Source: Azolla caroliniana
Taxonomy: Eukaryota; Polypodiophyta
Direction of reading: 5' to 3'
Assembly: GCA_043228905.1 (NCBI GenBank)
Contig: JBHGNT010000002.1
Span: 18,042,001-18,106,000 of the forward strand
DNA: 64,000 nt
A program made the position numbers and the translations under genes. This document shows, piece by piece, positions 20,115-29,620 of the stretch (positions within the stretch are counted from its first letter, which is position 1; each line of letters opens with the position of its first letter). The notes beneath the pieces were generated by a model. It saw only the letters and a program-made list of their open reading frames with translations. It was not told the DNA's origin and did no database searches.

Positions 20115-23100
20115 TTACTCTTCGCCTGCCGGCCCTTCCTCGGCCTCGGATCGGTCGTCGCTGCTGTCCACGAGAATCGGGTCGGGTTCGTCGTCGTGCC
20201 GCTTCTTGAAAGCTTTGATCCTCTTCCCGGCCACGGGTATCGCTATTCTCGTACCGTCGAGTTCCGCCAGACGATACGTCCCGTTGTCGTTGGCGCTCTG
20301 TACCGTGTACGGCCCGAACCATCTCCGTGCGAACTTCCGCGTTGCTCGGTGCTGGTTGTCGAGGCTGCTGTCGTAGACGAGCACCCAGTCACCTTGTTCG
20401 ATCTTCTTCGGTCGGAGTCGGTGCGTTCGGTCGAACCTGGCTTTGTTTTTTATCCTCGCCACTCGGATCCTTTCTGCAGCCGTCTCCACGTCCTCCGGTC
20501 TCCGTTCGAGTTGTCGTATACGCGCTGCCAACAACTCCTCCCGGCTCATCTCGTCCCTCCAGTCGACCGTTGCCCATGAGGAGATTGTTCGTTCCATTGG
20601 CATGATCGGCTTCTGGCCGAACATGAGCTCTGTCGGCATGTACCCGGTTACCGAACTGTGCGTAGTCCGATCGGCCCACAAAGCATAAGGCAGAAGTCGC
20701 GGCCAGTTACCGACTTGGCCTCCGCATGCCCGAACCAGCGCTTTAACGATCGGCCCGTGTCCGCGCTCCACCTTTCCATTCGCCTCCGGGTTGTACGCAG
20801 TGGTGAGCGAGAGTTTGACTCCCAGCCGATCGAACAGCTCCGCGGCTTCCTCGGCGTCCAACTCCCCTCGGTCAGCCACGATCTTCCCGACGCACCCGTA
20901 CCGGCATATCACGTCCTCGATCAGGAACCGACACACGGCCGCGGTCGTCTTGTTCTGAAGGGCTCGGCCTTCCACCTGGTTCGTCAGGTCTTCCCGCGCT
21001 AGGACCAGATACCGCATCTGTCCTACCCCCATCGGCATCGTCACCAGATCTACCATCCATTTGAAGTGGATAGTCGGAGGGTACGTAGGGCGAAGCCCGT
21101 CCCGGTGTCGGACTATCGAGTGCATCTGACAACTCTCGCAAGTTGTCACGAACCGATGCACGTCCCGGTACAATCCCGGCCACCAGTACTTCCCCTTCAG
21201 CTTCTCAAATGTCGCCCACGTTCCACGGTGTCCAGCCCAAGGGCTGTCGTGGTAGGCCGCCAGTAGCTCCTCCTGTTCTTCCTTCATCGCCACCACCCGG
21301 AGCGGGACGCCGTTCCTCTTCTTCGGGTGCTTCCACAAATGCCCATCTCGGAGAAAGAATCGATATGCTTTCTTCCGGATCCGGTTGGCCTCGTCCTTCG
21401 TCCATGACGCATCGGGCGTCATTGTCTTCAAAAACCCGCCGATCTGCAGCCACTCCCCGTCGTACTTGCTCGCGTCGAACTCGTTAAGCGCCGGAGTGCT
21501 CATCCCGTCGGTCGTTACGTATGCCGCCTCGAAGAAATCCACGCCGACTTCTTCGTCTTCCGAAACCATGCCGCCCTCGTCGTCGAACCTCGCCCTCGAA
21601 AGCATGTCGGCCATGGCGTTGTCTTTCCCGGAAATGTGTCGTATTTCCGGGTCCAGGGACTTGATGTACGCTATCCACCTGAGCATCGCCAGGTCCGGAG
21701 TCGCGCATCCGGAAACCATACCGAGAATCGGCAGGCAATCCGTCTCGATGATCACTTCTGTCCCTATCAGGTAGTCTTTGTCGGCCTTAACCGCCGAAAC
21801 AATACCCCAGAGTTCGCGCTTAACCTGGGCGTATCCTCGCTGCCGTTCACTGAGGACTTTCGCGCCGAATCGGATCGGAAACCGATCGCCGTCCTCGTCT
21901 TCCTGGTTCACGACCCATCCGATCCCGGTCGGACTGGTATCCACCGTTATGAATACCGGGGTACCCTTCCCGTATACCGCCTTCCGGAGTGCCGGTGCCG
22001 CTGCAAGGGCCTCTTTCAGCTTCCGGACCGATTCCGCGTGCTCGTCTAGCCATTCGAACCTTCGCCCCTTTTTCAGCAACCCGTACAGTGGCTCCGCGAC
22101 GTGTGCGTAATGCGGGATCCATATGTGGTAGAACGCGCATGCCCCCAGGAATCTCCGTACTTCCGTGACCGAGCTGCAGTCGGGCTTCATCGCGGAGATG
22201 GCTTCTACCTTTGCCGGAGACGGTTTCCGGCCATATGGTCCGCACAGGTGTCCGACCACCATGATTTCTGACTGCCCGAAGGCCGACTTCTCCCCGGAGA
22301 AGGTGAGTCTCGCATCCTCTAGCCTTTGCAGCACCTTCTCGCAGTCGTCGATGTGCGTCGCCACGAATCGCCGGCATCCGCCCGGCCCGATCGTCTCGTC
22401 CTTTTCTTCCACCGGGCATCCCTTGATCGGGATGTCGTCCAGAAACGGCATGGTGATGTCCGGGATACAGTCCCTCAGAACCTTGTTCATCGCATTCACC
22501 ATGTGGGCCACCGAGTTGGTCCCTCCTTGCGGCAGTGTACACATCCGAACTAGGCCGATGGGAGTTCGCATCGTCGTAATGTCTCTGCTCTCCACGGCTA
22601 GCTGGAACTGGTCGTACCCTGAGTATAGATCCCCGACCGAGTAAATTGACCTTCCGGCGAAGGCCTCCGCGAACTCGTCTATGGTCGGTCCGATCCCTGC
22701 GTTCCGAATGGTCACTCGATTGACCGGCTGCAGGTCCTGGATGAAGCGCAACGAACCGTTTTTCTTCGGTACGGTAAACCATCGATTCGAATATGGGGCG
22801 CTCGACGGCTCGAGAATTCCCATATCAACTTTCTGCCTCAGCAGCTCCATCAACTTCGGGATGTGAGCTCTCGGAACCGGGATTGGCTTGAGATTCCATG
22901 GTACATGCGGTACCGTGAATATCACCATCGGCTCCACGATCGTCGGGTCAACGCACCCGATTTCCTCCGGCGAGAATGCGAAGGCTTTCCCGTGCCTTCC
23001 GAGCATTCTCCGAAACCGGTCTTCCTCCGCCGGCAGTAGGAACCCGCCCCCACCGATTTTGAGCTCTCGGAGCGTCTCGTCGGTGAAGGTGTGTCCTATG

Positions 23101-23600
23101 CAGGCCGGAACTCGTAGACTAGGGTCCGATGCAACCCCTTTGATTCTCGACGCGCTGTCCTCCGGTAAGGGTGCCGCGACTGGCCTTACCTTCCGGTCCA
23201 CAGTTTTGTACTTGGTGCTTACGTGGGCCGTCCGAACTGACTCGAGCCCTCGACCGAAGTCCGCGATGACTCCGTACATCTCCTCGGAACACACCGGTAT
23301 CGTCCGGTCTTCGTTAAGGCCTTCTTCGACTACCTTTCCCAGCATTCCCAAGGTGTCGCCGAATGAGACCGCCTCCACGGCTCCGTTGATTTCCTCGTCA
23401 GGGCCGAGAACTCCGCACGCTCGAAGTCTCCCCTCCGCCTTTGTCTTCTCTCGGCCGCCGATGCCGACTATCGTACACGCTCCGCTGTCGGAGAACAAAA
23501 ATTCCCTACCTATGGTACAAGGTTTCTTTGGTTTTATCGTACAGGTGTGGGGTTTTCCCGGGGTGTCCGGACTGTCGCGGCCCCACGCCTTGGCAGCCCT
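20115..23600 (-). CDS. pol: C pol: RT, RNase H, integrase with GPY motif
   Basis: One open frame of more than 1,120 codons, -1 relative to gag. RT: P-K-K-N-G-S-L-R-F-I-Q-D-L, V-G-D-L-Y-S-G-Y-D-Q-F and catalytic P-F-L-D-D-I-P-I-K-G. RNase H: F-I-T-V-D-T-S-P-T-G-I-G-W-V and D-N-A-M-A-D-M-L-S-R. Integrase: H-R-G-T-W with C-E-S-C zinc finger, core D in M-V-D-L-V-T-M, D in I-V-A-D-R-G-E and E in N-G-K-V-E-R-G-H. A G-P-Y motif (R-W-F-G-P-Y-T-V) lies near the C-terminus. No chromodomain is visible. No stop or shift is seen. ATG starts are absent near the frame's beginning, in keeping with synthesis as Gag-Pol by frameshifting. Confidence 0.92.
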   Translation of the reverse strand, partial: RAAKAWGRDSPDTPGKPHTCTIKPKKPCTIGREFLFSDSGACTIVGIGGREKTKAEGRLRACGVLGPDEEINGAVEAVSFGDTLGMLGKVVEEGLNEDRTIPVCSEEMYGVIADFGRGLESVRTAHVSTKYKTVDRKVRPVAAPLPEDSASRIKGVASDPSLRVPACIGHTFTDETLRELKIGGGGFLLPAEEDRFRRMLGRHGKAFAFSPEEIGCVDPTIVEPMVIFTVPHVPWNLKPIPVPRAHIPKLMELLRQKVDMGILEPSSAPYSNRWFTVPKKNGSLRFIQDLQPVNRVTIRNAGIGPTIDEFAEAFAGRSIYSVGDLYSGYDQFQLAVESRDITTMRTPIGLVRMCTLPQGGTNSVAHMVNAMNKVLRDCIPDITMPFLDDIPIKGCPVEEKDETIGPGGCRRFVATHIDDCEKVLQRLEDARLTFSGEKSAFGQSEIMVVGHLCGPYGRKPSPAKVEAISAMKPDCSSVTEVRRFLGACAFYHIWIPHYAHVAEPLYGLLKKGRRFEWLDEHAESVRKLKEALAAAPALRKAVYGKGTPVFITVDTSPTGIGWVVNQEDEDGDRFPIRFGAKVLSERQRGYAQVKRELWGIVSAVKADKDYLIGTEVIIETDCLPILGMVSGCATPDLAMLRWIAYIKSLDPEIRHISGKDNAMADMLSRARFDDEGGMVSEDEEVGVDFFEAAYVTTDGMSTPALNEFDASKYDGEWLQIGGFLKTMTPDASWTKDEANRIRKKAYRFFLRDGHLWKHPKKRNGVPLRVVAMKEEQEELLAAYHDSPWAGHRGTWATFEKLKGKYWWPGLYRDVHRFVTTCESCQMHSIVRHRDGLRPTYPPTIHFKWMVDLVTMPMGVGQMRYLVLAREDLTNQVEGRALQNKTTAAVCRFLIEDVICRYGCVGKIVADRGELDAEEAAELFDRLGVKLSLTTAYNPEANGKVERGHGPIVKALVRACGGQVGNWPRLLPYALWADRTTHSSVTGYMPTELMFGQKPIMPMERTISSWATVDWRDEMSREELLAARIRQLERRPEDVETAAERIRVARIKNKARFDRTHRLRPKKIEQGDWVLVYDSSLDNQHRATRKFARRWFGPYTVQSANDNGTYRLAELDGTRIAIPVAGKRIKAFKKRHDDEPDPILVDSSDDRSEAEEGPAGEE

Positions 23601-23615
23601 CTCTAAAAATCCTCT
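23597..23615 (-). promoter_or_regulatory. Putative -1 frameshift site at the C gag stop
   Basis: The gag frame ends GAT-TTT-TAG (stop 23605-23603). Shifting back one base reads TTT-TTA-GAG and enters pol, which is open through this point. The five-U run before the stop allows P-site slippage. The motif is not a perfect X-XXY-YYZ heptamer, so the mechanism is inferred. Confidence 0.5.
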
Positions 23616-25729
23616 CGGTTATCGGAACCGAGGGAGTCGCGGTTACGCTCGTGGTTCGGCCTAACCGTCAAAAACTGGACCGAATGGCGCCCGTCTTGGG
23701 TCTTGACCCGCGCATAGGCCGAACCATTGTCCAGCACCTTGGTTTCCATTCGCGCCGCCGTGATGTACGGCTCTCCCAGTATGACCGGATGCGAAGACGT
23801 CTCCTGCACGAAGAAGTGCTGGTCAATCTCGACGTCGCCGATCTTGACTCGCACATTCGGACAGGCCCCGTGCAGTTCCTCGGTGGCGCGCGTTGCTGCC
23901 CTTATTTTCCACCCGTGCTTGGTGTTGATCGGCCATTTGCCCTTCTTATAGAAGTCCATGGACATCAAATTGATCTCCGATCCGTGGTCTACCAAAGCTA
24001 TCACTGGTTCCTGGACATCGCCGATCTTCACCGGGGTTTCCGTGGTCGCTCGGGCCCAGTGCGGTCTCGAATAGTGGCTTTCCGCCCACTCGTCTCCCAG
24101 CGCCATGTCGTCTAGGTGCGTCGTCCGCACTTCCACCGGTCTTTCCGGTTCTGTCTCCGCTGACAGCCTCTTCCGTTTCACCAAGTCCACGATGGAGTCG
24201 TGGAACTCCTTCTTGGCGATTCCCAGCACCTCCCGTAGCGACAGCTCCACCTTGCTGTCGAGGATCCGTTCCTCCAGGACCTTTCGTAAGTCCGTGGTTC
24301 TTTCTATCTCCGTCCCCAGACGGTACCCGCCCTTCTGGGGTTTATCTTGCGTACCGGCCCCGCCGGCTTCGTCCCGTCGTGGCCCGGACCGGGTCTCGTA
24401 TCGTTGCGAGGGCCCGGTCGTCCCGGGTTTCCCCACCCGCTTCTCTTCTACCAGAGCCTCGTAGTTCCGGCAATCGGCTTCCACGAAGCCCGTCTTTTCC
24501 TCGACCGGGTCGCTCCACCCGGTCATCTCCCGTACCCGTTTCTCCGCACGGTCCGATTCCTCCCCTTTAAGCCTTGCACCGGCGAGGCCTTCCAGCATCG
24601 TCGGCCAGAATCCGGCTTTGCTTTCCCTTCGGGCCTCGCCGCCCCCGACTCGAATGCCGGCCGACGCCGAGTAGTGGACGGTTTCCGCGTGTCGGGCCGC
24701 CGCCTCTTCCATCAACCTTTTCATACCACCCTTTCCGTCGTTTCGGCTCAGGGCCCTTCGGGTGTCGCTGGCATGCACCCGTCCTTCCCACAGGTACACC
24801 ACCCTGTTCCTCAGCGCCTCCGCGAAGTCGCCGCAGTCCTTCCGAATGTGGCCGACTTCATCGCACCACATGCACCTGTTTCCTGCCGCCGGCCGTCGGT
24901 CACGAGCCGGTTCGCCTCCTTCCCTTCGGGCCTGCGCGATTTGGAGGTCCTTTATCGCCTTCGTCAATTCCTCCAGCGCCGCTCCTCCGGTTGAGCCTCT
25001 GACTACGCCGGTCGAAGCCGAACCGGTATCCAACCACTCTCGGGTCTCTTCCTTTCGCACCTGTGGCGCTAGATCGAGCTTCCTTGCTGCGACCGAGCCC
25101 GACCCGGTTGCACCGTTATCCGCCCATTCTCGCCGTTTGTCGAAACGGCCACAGACCTTCCTGACAGCCGCCCAGTCCGTAGTGAGCCCGTCTTCGGTTT
25201 CCAGCAAGAGGCCCACGTGCTCCCGATCCCGTTCGTCGACCGACTTGACAAACAGCAAGACCCGGCTCGTGTCCAGGATGGTTCGGTCGAGCGCCGAAAG
25301 GCGCGCAAAGTTTTCCTCGAACTCCCGGAGGAGCGCCGACGCGTTTCTTCCCTTCCCCGGGGACTCCACCCAATCCATGAACCTTCGCTTCGAAAGCCGG
25401 AGCGCGTCGTCCAGCCCGTATTTCTCTAGGAGCCGACCTTCGAACTCCTCCCAGGTACGGCTCTCCGTCCGCACCTCGAGCACCTCCGCATGGATGCTCG
25501 GCATCGCCACTCGGGGAAATCCGGCAAGACGCCTTTCTTCCGGAATGTCCCGCATCAGCATCTCTGCACCGTAGGACGCCAAATACTTCGTGGCATCCTT
25601 CCCATCGAACCGGCCGATCGTGCCGACGACCGCCTCAATAGCTCTGTCGAGGGCACCGGTGATCTCGCGCGCGTTTACAATCCGATCCACGGCCGAAGCC
25701 ATGGCCTCTGCGAGATCCGACCCCCTCAT
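23603..25729 (-). CDS. gag: C gag and aspartic protease
   Basis: I choose the ATG at 25729 (M-R-G-S-D-L-A-E-A-M), about 44 nt inside the 5' LTR. An upstream GTG is unlikely in a eukaryote. It encodes 708 residues: an alpha-helical gag, a zinc knuckle C-M-W-C-D-E-V-G-H-I-R-K-D-C (codons near 290), a charged linker and a retropepsin-like domain V-I-A-L-V-D-H-G-S-E-I-N-L-M. The active-site triad reads D-H-G instead of D-S/T-G. Flap and C-terminal elements (V-I-L-G-E-P-Y-I) are present. The frame is fully open. Confidence 0.88.
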   Translation of the reverse strand: MRGSDLAEAMASAVDRIVNAREITGALDRAIEAVVGTIGRFDGKDATKYLASYGAEMLMRDIPEERRLAGFPRVAMPSIHAEVLEVRTESRTWEEFEGRLLEKYGLDDALRLSKRRFMDWVESPGKGRNASALLREFEENFARLSALDRTILDTSRVLLFVKSVDERDREHVGLLLETEDGLTTDWAAVRKVCGRFDKRREWADNGATGSGSVAARKLDLAPQVRKEETREWLDTGSASTGVVRGSTGGAALEELTKAIKDLQIAQARREGGEPARDRRPAAGNRCMWCDEVGHIRKDCGDFAEALRNRVVYLWEGRVHASDTRRALSRNDGKGGMKRLMEEAAARHAETVHYSASAGIRVGGGEARRESKAGFWPTMLEGLAGARLKGEESDRAEKRVREMTGWSDPVEEKTGFVEADCRNYEALVEEKRVGKPGTTGPSQRYETRSGPRRDEAGGAGTQDKPQKGGYRLGTEIERTTDLRKVLEERILDSKVELSLREVLGIAKKEFHDSIVDLVKRKRLSAETEPERPVEVRTTHLDDMALGDEWAESHYSRPHWARATTETPVKIGDVQEPVIALVDHGSEINLMSMDFYKKGKWPINTKHGWKIRAATRATEELHGACPNVRVKIGDVEIDQHFFVQETSSHPVILGEPYITAARMETKVLDNGSAYARVKTQDGRHSVQFLTVRPNHERNRDSLGSDNREDF

Positions 25730-25747
25730 CTTCTGCTCTTCTGCCGC

Positions 25748-25772
25748 CTCTTTCACGTCGGGTTCACCAAGA
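25748..25772 (-). promoter_or_regulatory. C primer binding site
   Basis: TCTTGGTGAACCCGACGTG follows the 5' LTR on the minus strand. TGGTGAACCCGACGTG has the look of a tRNA 3'-end complement, but I do not assign the tRNA. Nearly the same site follows LTRs in cluster L (41986-42005). Confidence 0.7.
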
Positions 25773-26451
25773 TGTCGGGGTTGCTACGCCCTTGCGTGCA
25801 GAAAGGAGGAGGGACCACGGGGGTCTCGGACCGAAGAGCAAGAGAGAGAGACCCGATTACACAGAACCGAAGATTGCACAGGGACACGGCCCAACAAACA
25901 GAGATCACAGATAAACGCCGACGCAAATGGACGCAACAACGAAAGATATGTGCTTATGAATGCAAGAAAATAACAGACTAAAGTATTACAACCCACGGTG
26001 GGGCACGAAATAGATACTAGCGAAACGAACAGGGCGGCGAACAGATGCCGACCCCTGTATGTCGCGACGCACAGAAAGGGAAAACAGGTCGGAGGAGCTG
26101 CAGGACGCACTCGGGGCGTTCCACGGAACAGCGCAAGCCTCCTCCAAACCTGCACAGGTACGCGATGGAGCAGAAGACAGAGAAAGCGGGAGTGAGAGCG
26201 AAGCCCCGAAATCGGTTCGGCAGCACTTCGTCCTCTCCGTGCGAGATACCCCACTTCTATTCTCCCTCTTCCTTTTATAGCCCGTCAAGAGGCCGTTTGG
26301 CATTAACTGCATACCAACCGAATCTACCCACCTAGGATCCTCGTATGTACCTACTTCGTCCTTAGGTACTTCTTGGCGCTCGTGTGTGTGTAGAGCCGTT
26401 TACCACGCCTTGTTCCTCCGATTCCCCTTGTGGGCGGTTTTCTTCACGACA
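25773..26451 (-). repeat. C 5' LTR (679 bp)
   Basis: Promoter-proximal LTR on the minus strand, with a TATA-like CTATAAAAG near 26274-26282. Apart from the missing 17-bp block I see no difference from the 3' LTR. Confidence 0.93.
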
Positions 26452-26832
26452 ACGTCCATCTGGTGAAGATGCCACCCCCTTGCCGCTGCAACTGCCAGTA
26501 CCACTCGAACCATCGTCATCTTCACTACTAGAGTGATGGTCTCGTCGTAGTCAATTCCGTGGGTCTGTGCTTATCCCTTCGCCACTAACCGGGCCTTGTA
26601 CTAGTTAATCGAACCGTAAGCATTGTACTTTACCTTGTACACCCATTTGCAATTGATCGGTTTACAGTGTCAGAGAGGGGCAATGAGGTCCCATGTGTCG
26701 TTGGCATCGAGTGCCCACATTTCTTCTTCCATAGCGGCACGCTAATTTGCGTCCTTTGCCGCTCCTGCGTAGATCTCCGGCTCACGCACTTCCGCCACTT
26801 TGGTCATGTACACATAGTGATGCGCCATGTAC
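26452..26832 (-). pseudogene. B reverse transcriptase, N-terminal part
   Basis: Minus strand reads W-V-Y-K-V-K-Y-N, then Y-K-A-R-L-V-A-K-G, H-G-I-D-Y-D-E-T and H-L-H-Q-M-D-V. Stops replace W, Q and R positions. It continues at 19346 after C. Confidence 0.8.
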
Positions 26833-27310
26833 TCATTGTACCTGTACCGTGTAACGGTTTTGGCGGGAAGACTGACGTAACTTGACATCACCCGGTTTGG
26901 GGCCCTTCTTGGCCGGTTCGGACTTCATTCCCGAAGATCCTCCTTCATCCCTTCTGGAGTCGAATTCGCTCTGATATGACTCAATGTTGCCAGTTTCGTA
27001 TTCCGGTATCTTCTTCTTCCCCTTCTCTTTGCACGTGAACCATCTCCTCGGTTCCTTGCGCGGGAAGAGCACGACAGAGTCTTCACTACTTGCTAGTTCT
27101 TCATCGGACTAGCCATCTCGGCTCAGCCACTCATTCGGTCCACTTAGCCGGAATGAGATCGGACTCTCGTCTAGAGTGCTGAAGTCTTCATCTTCTACTT
27201 GGACCTCCTCGGGCTCACTAGCCTCATCTTTTGGAATCGGGTCTTCGTCGAAAGTTGGAGTTGGTAGGGAGTACATCATGCTGTCTCATCAAACTCAACA
27301 TCTTGGCTTA
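26833..27310 (-). pseudogene. B integrase-RT linker
   Basis: A frame with W-F-T-C-K-E-K-G-K-K-K and R-Q-S-S-R-Q-N aligns with A's linker (W-L-T-R-K-E-K-G-K-K-K). It is acidic and serine-rich, has no enzymatic motif, and is interrupted by stops. Confidence 0.65.
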
Positions 27311-27317
27311 CTCGGAC

Positions 27318-28277
27318 CTACTTAGTTCGGGGGTTATAACACTTATACCCCTTTTGCTCATGCGAGTAACCAACTAGGATGCACTTCTCTGACTTCGGAT
27401 CTAGCTTCTTCCGCTTCTCATCTAGTACATGCACATATGCTATGCTACCGAATATCCGAAGGTGTCTCAAATTCGGGTTCTGCCTAAAATACAGCTCATG
27501 TGCTGACACCTTGTCCCCGATCCGGTTTTGGATGTAGACGGTCGTCTGGACCTCCTCAGCCTAGTAGAATTGGGGCATGCTCTTCTCCTCTAGCATTGCC
27601 CTTGCCGCACCGACAATCGACTGGTTCTTCCTTTCAACCACACTGTTTTGCTCCGGTGTGTATCTACAGTTGAATTCTCTCCGAATTCCGTTCTGCTGCA
27701 AATAACTGTTGAATTGGCCGGAAAAGTATTCTTTTCCGCCATCCGACCGCAAGCACTTGATCTTCCTCTCTATTTCCCGTTCAACGAAGCTTTGCAAGTT
27801 CCGAAAACATTCGAAGACTTCGCTCTTCCGTTGAATGAAGTAGATCCACGTGTGTCAGCTATAGTCATAGATGAAGAAGACGAAATACCGACTCCCACCA
27901 AGACTAACGTTCTGTGCCGGTCCCCATACATCTGAGTGGATTAAGTCGAGCTTGTTACGGCTCCGGTTATGTTCGGTGGGGAATGGAAGCCGATGTTGCT
28001 TCCCGAGTTGGCAGGCTTCACATATTTGGGTCTTCCGGTCACTGAATTTCGGCAATCTGAACACAACTTGTTTCGATTGCAGGTCTTGAAGTCTCCGGTA
28101 GTTGACGTGGCCAATCCACTTGTGCCACAGGTCGATGTTCGACTCGACCTTCTGCCCTTTCGCAAACATAGCGGTGTCGATGTCATTTGTGTTGAGGATG
28201 AACATCCTCCCTTCTCTGCGCCCTTGTGCAATTATCCGGCCTTCTTCCTCGATGAAGCAGTCGAGGTGGTAAACCAC
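27318..28277 (-). pseudogene. B integrase
   Basis: Two overlapping frames. The zinc finger is W-H-K-W-I-G-H and C-E-A-C-Q-L-G-K-Q-H. The core is L-I-H-S-D-V-W-G-P, L-R-S-D-G-G-K-E-Y-F and V-V-E-R-K-N, where N-G has become N-S before V-V-E. Stops at several positions split it (for example around 27561 and 27855). Confidence 0.82.
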
Positions 28278-28600
28278 ACCTGCATTCCTTGGTCGATGAT
28301 TTGTCCAACCGACACCAGGTTCTTTGTGATAGTCGGAACGTGTAGTACGTTCATCAACTTCCCCTTTTGTCCGACATGGCTTACAGGGACTTCTCTGACA
28401 TGCACAATAGGGTGAGGGGTGTCGACTCCAGTTTCGACAATCCCCAGTTGTTCCGGTTTTTCAAAAAAAGAGAACCACTCTTCATGGTTTGTCATGTGGT
28501 TGGACGCTCCGGAATCAGCATACCATACTTCCTCCAATTTGGAAGTAGTCTTGTTCATCGAGTTAGCCTTGTGCTTCATCACGAAGGCTGGCCCTTTACC
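28232..28600 (-). pseudogene. B protease
   Basis: E-V-W-Y-A-D-S-G-A-S-N-H-M-T-N, then V-G-Q-K-G-K-L and N-L-V-S-V-G-Q-I-I-D-Q-G. It includes the N-L-V-S junction that is shifted in A, so it shows the ancestral frame. Confidence 0.8.
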
Positions 28601-29526
28601 GGTCTTCTTGGTTCTAGATCCTTTCGATCCTTTTGCGTAGTGCGAGCTTTGCCAGTTTTCCCGGATCCAGACTTGTCCGAATCAGCGTGCTTCTTTGAGC
28701 ACTTGCTTTCCGTGTGACCCTTTTTGCCACAATACCAACATTCCATGTTGGCTTTTCCTTGCTAGCTTTCGGTGCTGCTTTGACTCCCCCTGCTTGTGGT
28801 CCGGAACTGCTATCGGCACTACCTATGTGCCTTCGGTCCTACTCTTGCCAGCCGCCTCCATTCCATGCCGACCCACCTCATCCTACACGTGCACGGGGTC
28901 GATCCGACTCCGTGTACAGCATCCAATTGTCCGACTGAGTGGTCCTCGACCCACTCGCGTGGTTTTCTTCGACCATCAACATCGATTGCAAGTCGAAGAA
29001 AGATGGTGGCTTCTCCCGGGTGCAGATCGCTGTCCGGATTGACCCATACCTTTGCGCTAGACCATCGAGGCAGATTTGTACCATCTCGTCTTCGTCCACC
29101 ATCACGTTGATGGACATGAGCGCGTCACAAACCTCCTTTATCTTGGTGGTCTAATCCGTAACCAACATGTCTCTTTGCCGGATGTTGTTCAGCTCTTGCC
29201 GGAGCTGCAACTTACGGGCTATGGTACTCGTGGCAAAAATCTTTCTCAGATTTCCGCAAACCTCCTTTGGCGTTTTTTGGATCCTTTATGTAGCCAAGCA
29301 TTTGGTCGTGCCCACAGGACGCGAGGCAATACAATACTCGACTCGCTCCTTGCTCCCATACCGGGAAGTCTTTGTTTGCCGGCTTCGGCGCTACCTCGTT
29401 CATTCCTTCCACCAAGCTCCAATATCCATGCCCCAGCAAGTCCTGGTGCATCTTGTATGACCAGGATGCGTAGTTGTTGTGGTCGAGCTTCTCTATTGGA
29501 AGTTAACTTGCCATTCCTCTGTCCAT
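28601..29526 (-). pseudogene. gag: B gag
   Basis: The ATG at 29526 starts M-D-R-G-M-A-S and meets a TAA at once where A has serine. Downstream are S-Y-K-M-H-Q-D-L-L-G-H-G-Y-W and D-E-D-E-M-V-Q-I-C-L-D-G-L-A. A zinc knuckle C-W-Y-C-G-K-K-G-H-T-E-S-K-C lies near 28700-28745. Multiple stops and shifts. Confidence 0.8.
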
Positions 29527-29608
29527 ATCTTCTCTCTGTCTGTTGTTACCGGGTTTTAGGGTTCGTCTATGAAAGCAAGTGTCAGCTGCAGAGGTTCTCA
29601 ACCCTCGC

Positions 29609-29620
29609 GCTTTGATACTG
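29609..29620 (-). promoter_or_regulatory. B primer binding site (mutated)
   Basis: CAGTATCAAAGC beside the LTR equals the TGGTATCAGAGC site with three substitutions. Confidence 0.8.

Larger units (their letters stand above)
19347..26451 (-). mobile_element. Element C: apparently intact Ty3/gypsy with fungal-like pol (7.1 kb)
   Basis: Direct repeats at 19347-20042 and 25773-26451 begin TGTCGGGG and end CGACA, with target duplication ACGT (19343-19346 and 26452-26455). The empty site restores B's RT reading M-D-V-K-N. The two LTRs read as identical except for one 17-bp GA-rich block. Gag-protease and pol are both open without stops, so C is probably young and may be autonomous. RT motifs differ from usual plant gypsy clades and recall elements common in basidiomycetes (memory only). 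It is much richer in GC than its surroundings. Confidence 0.93.

Noticed and set aside
24347-25574. Long plus-strand frames (up to 270 codons) opposite the C gag
   Set aside because: They are antisense shadows in GC-rich coding sequence, made of Ser/Arg/Pro-rich low-complexity text with no homology. The minus strand has clear gag and protease motifs.
19347-26451. Fungal contamination or misassembly as the source of C
   Set aside because: C has a target duplication inside B that restores B's codons, and decayed relative M and C-like short elements lie in the same window.
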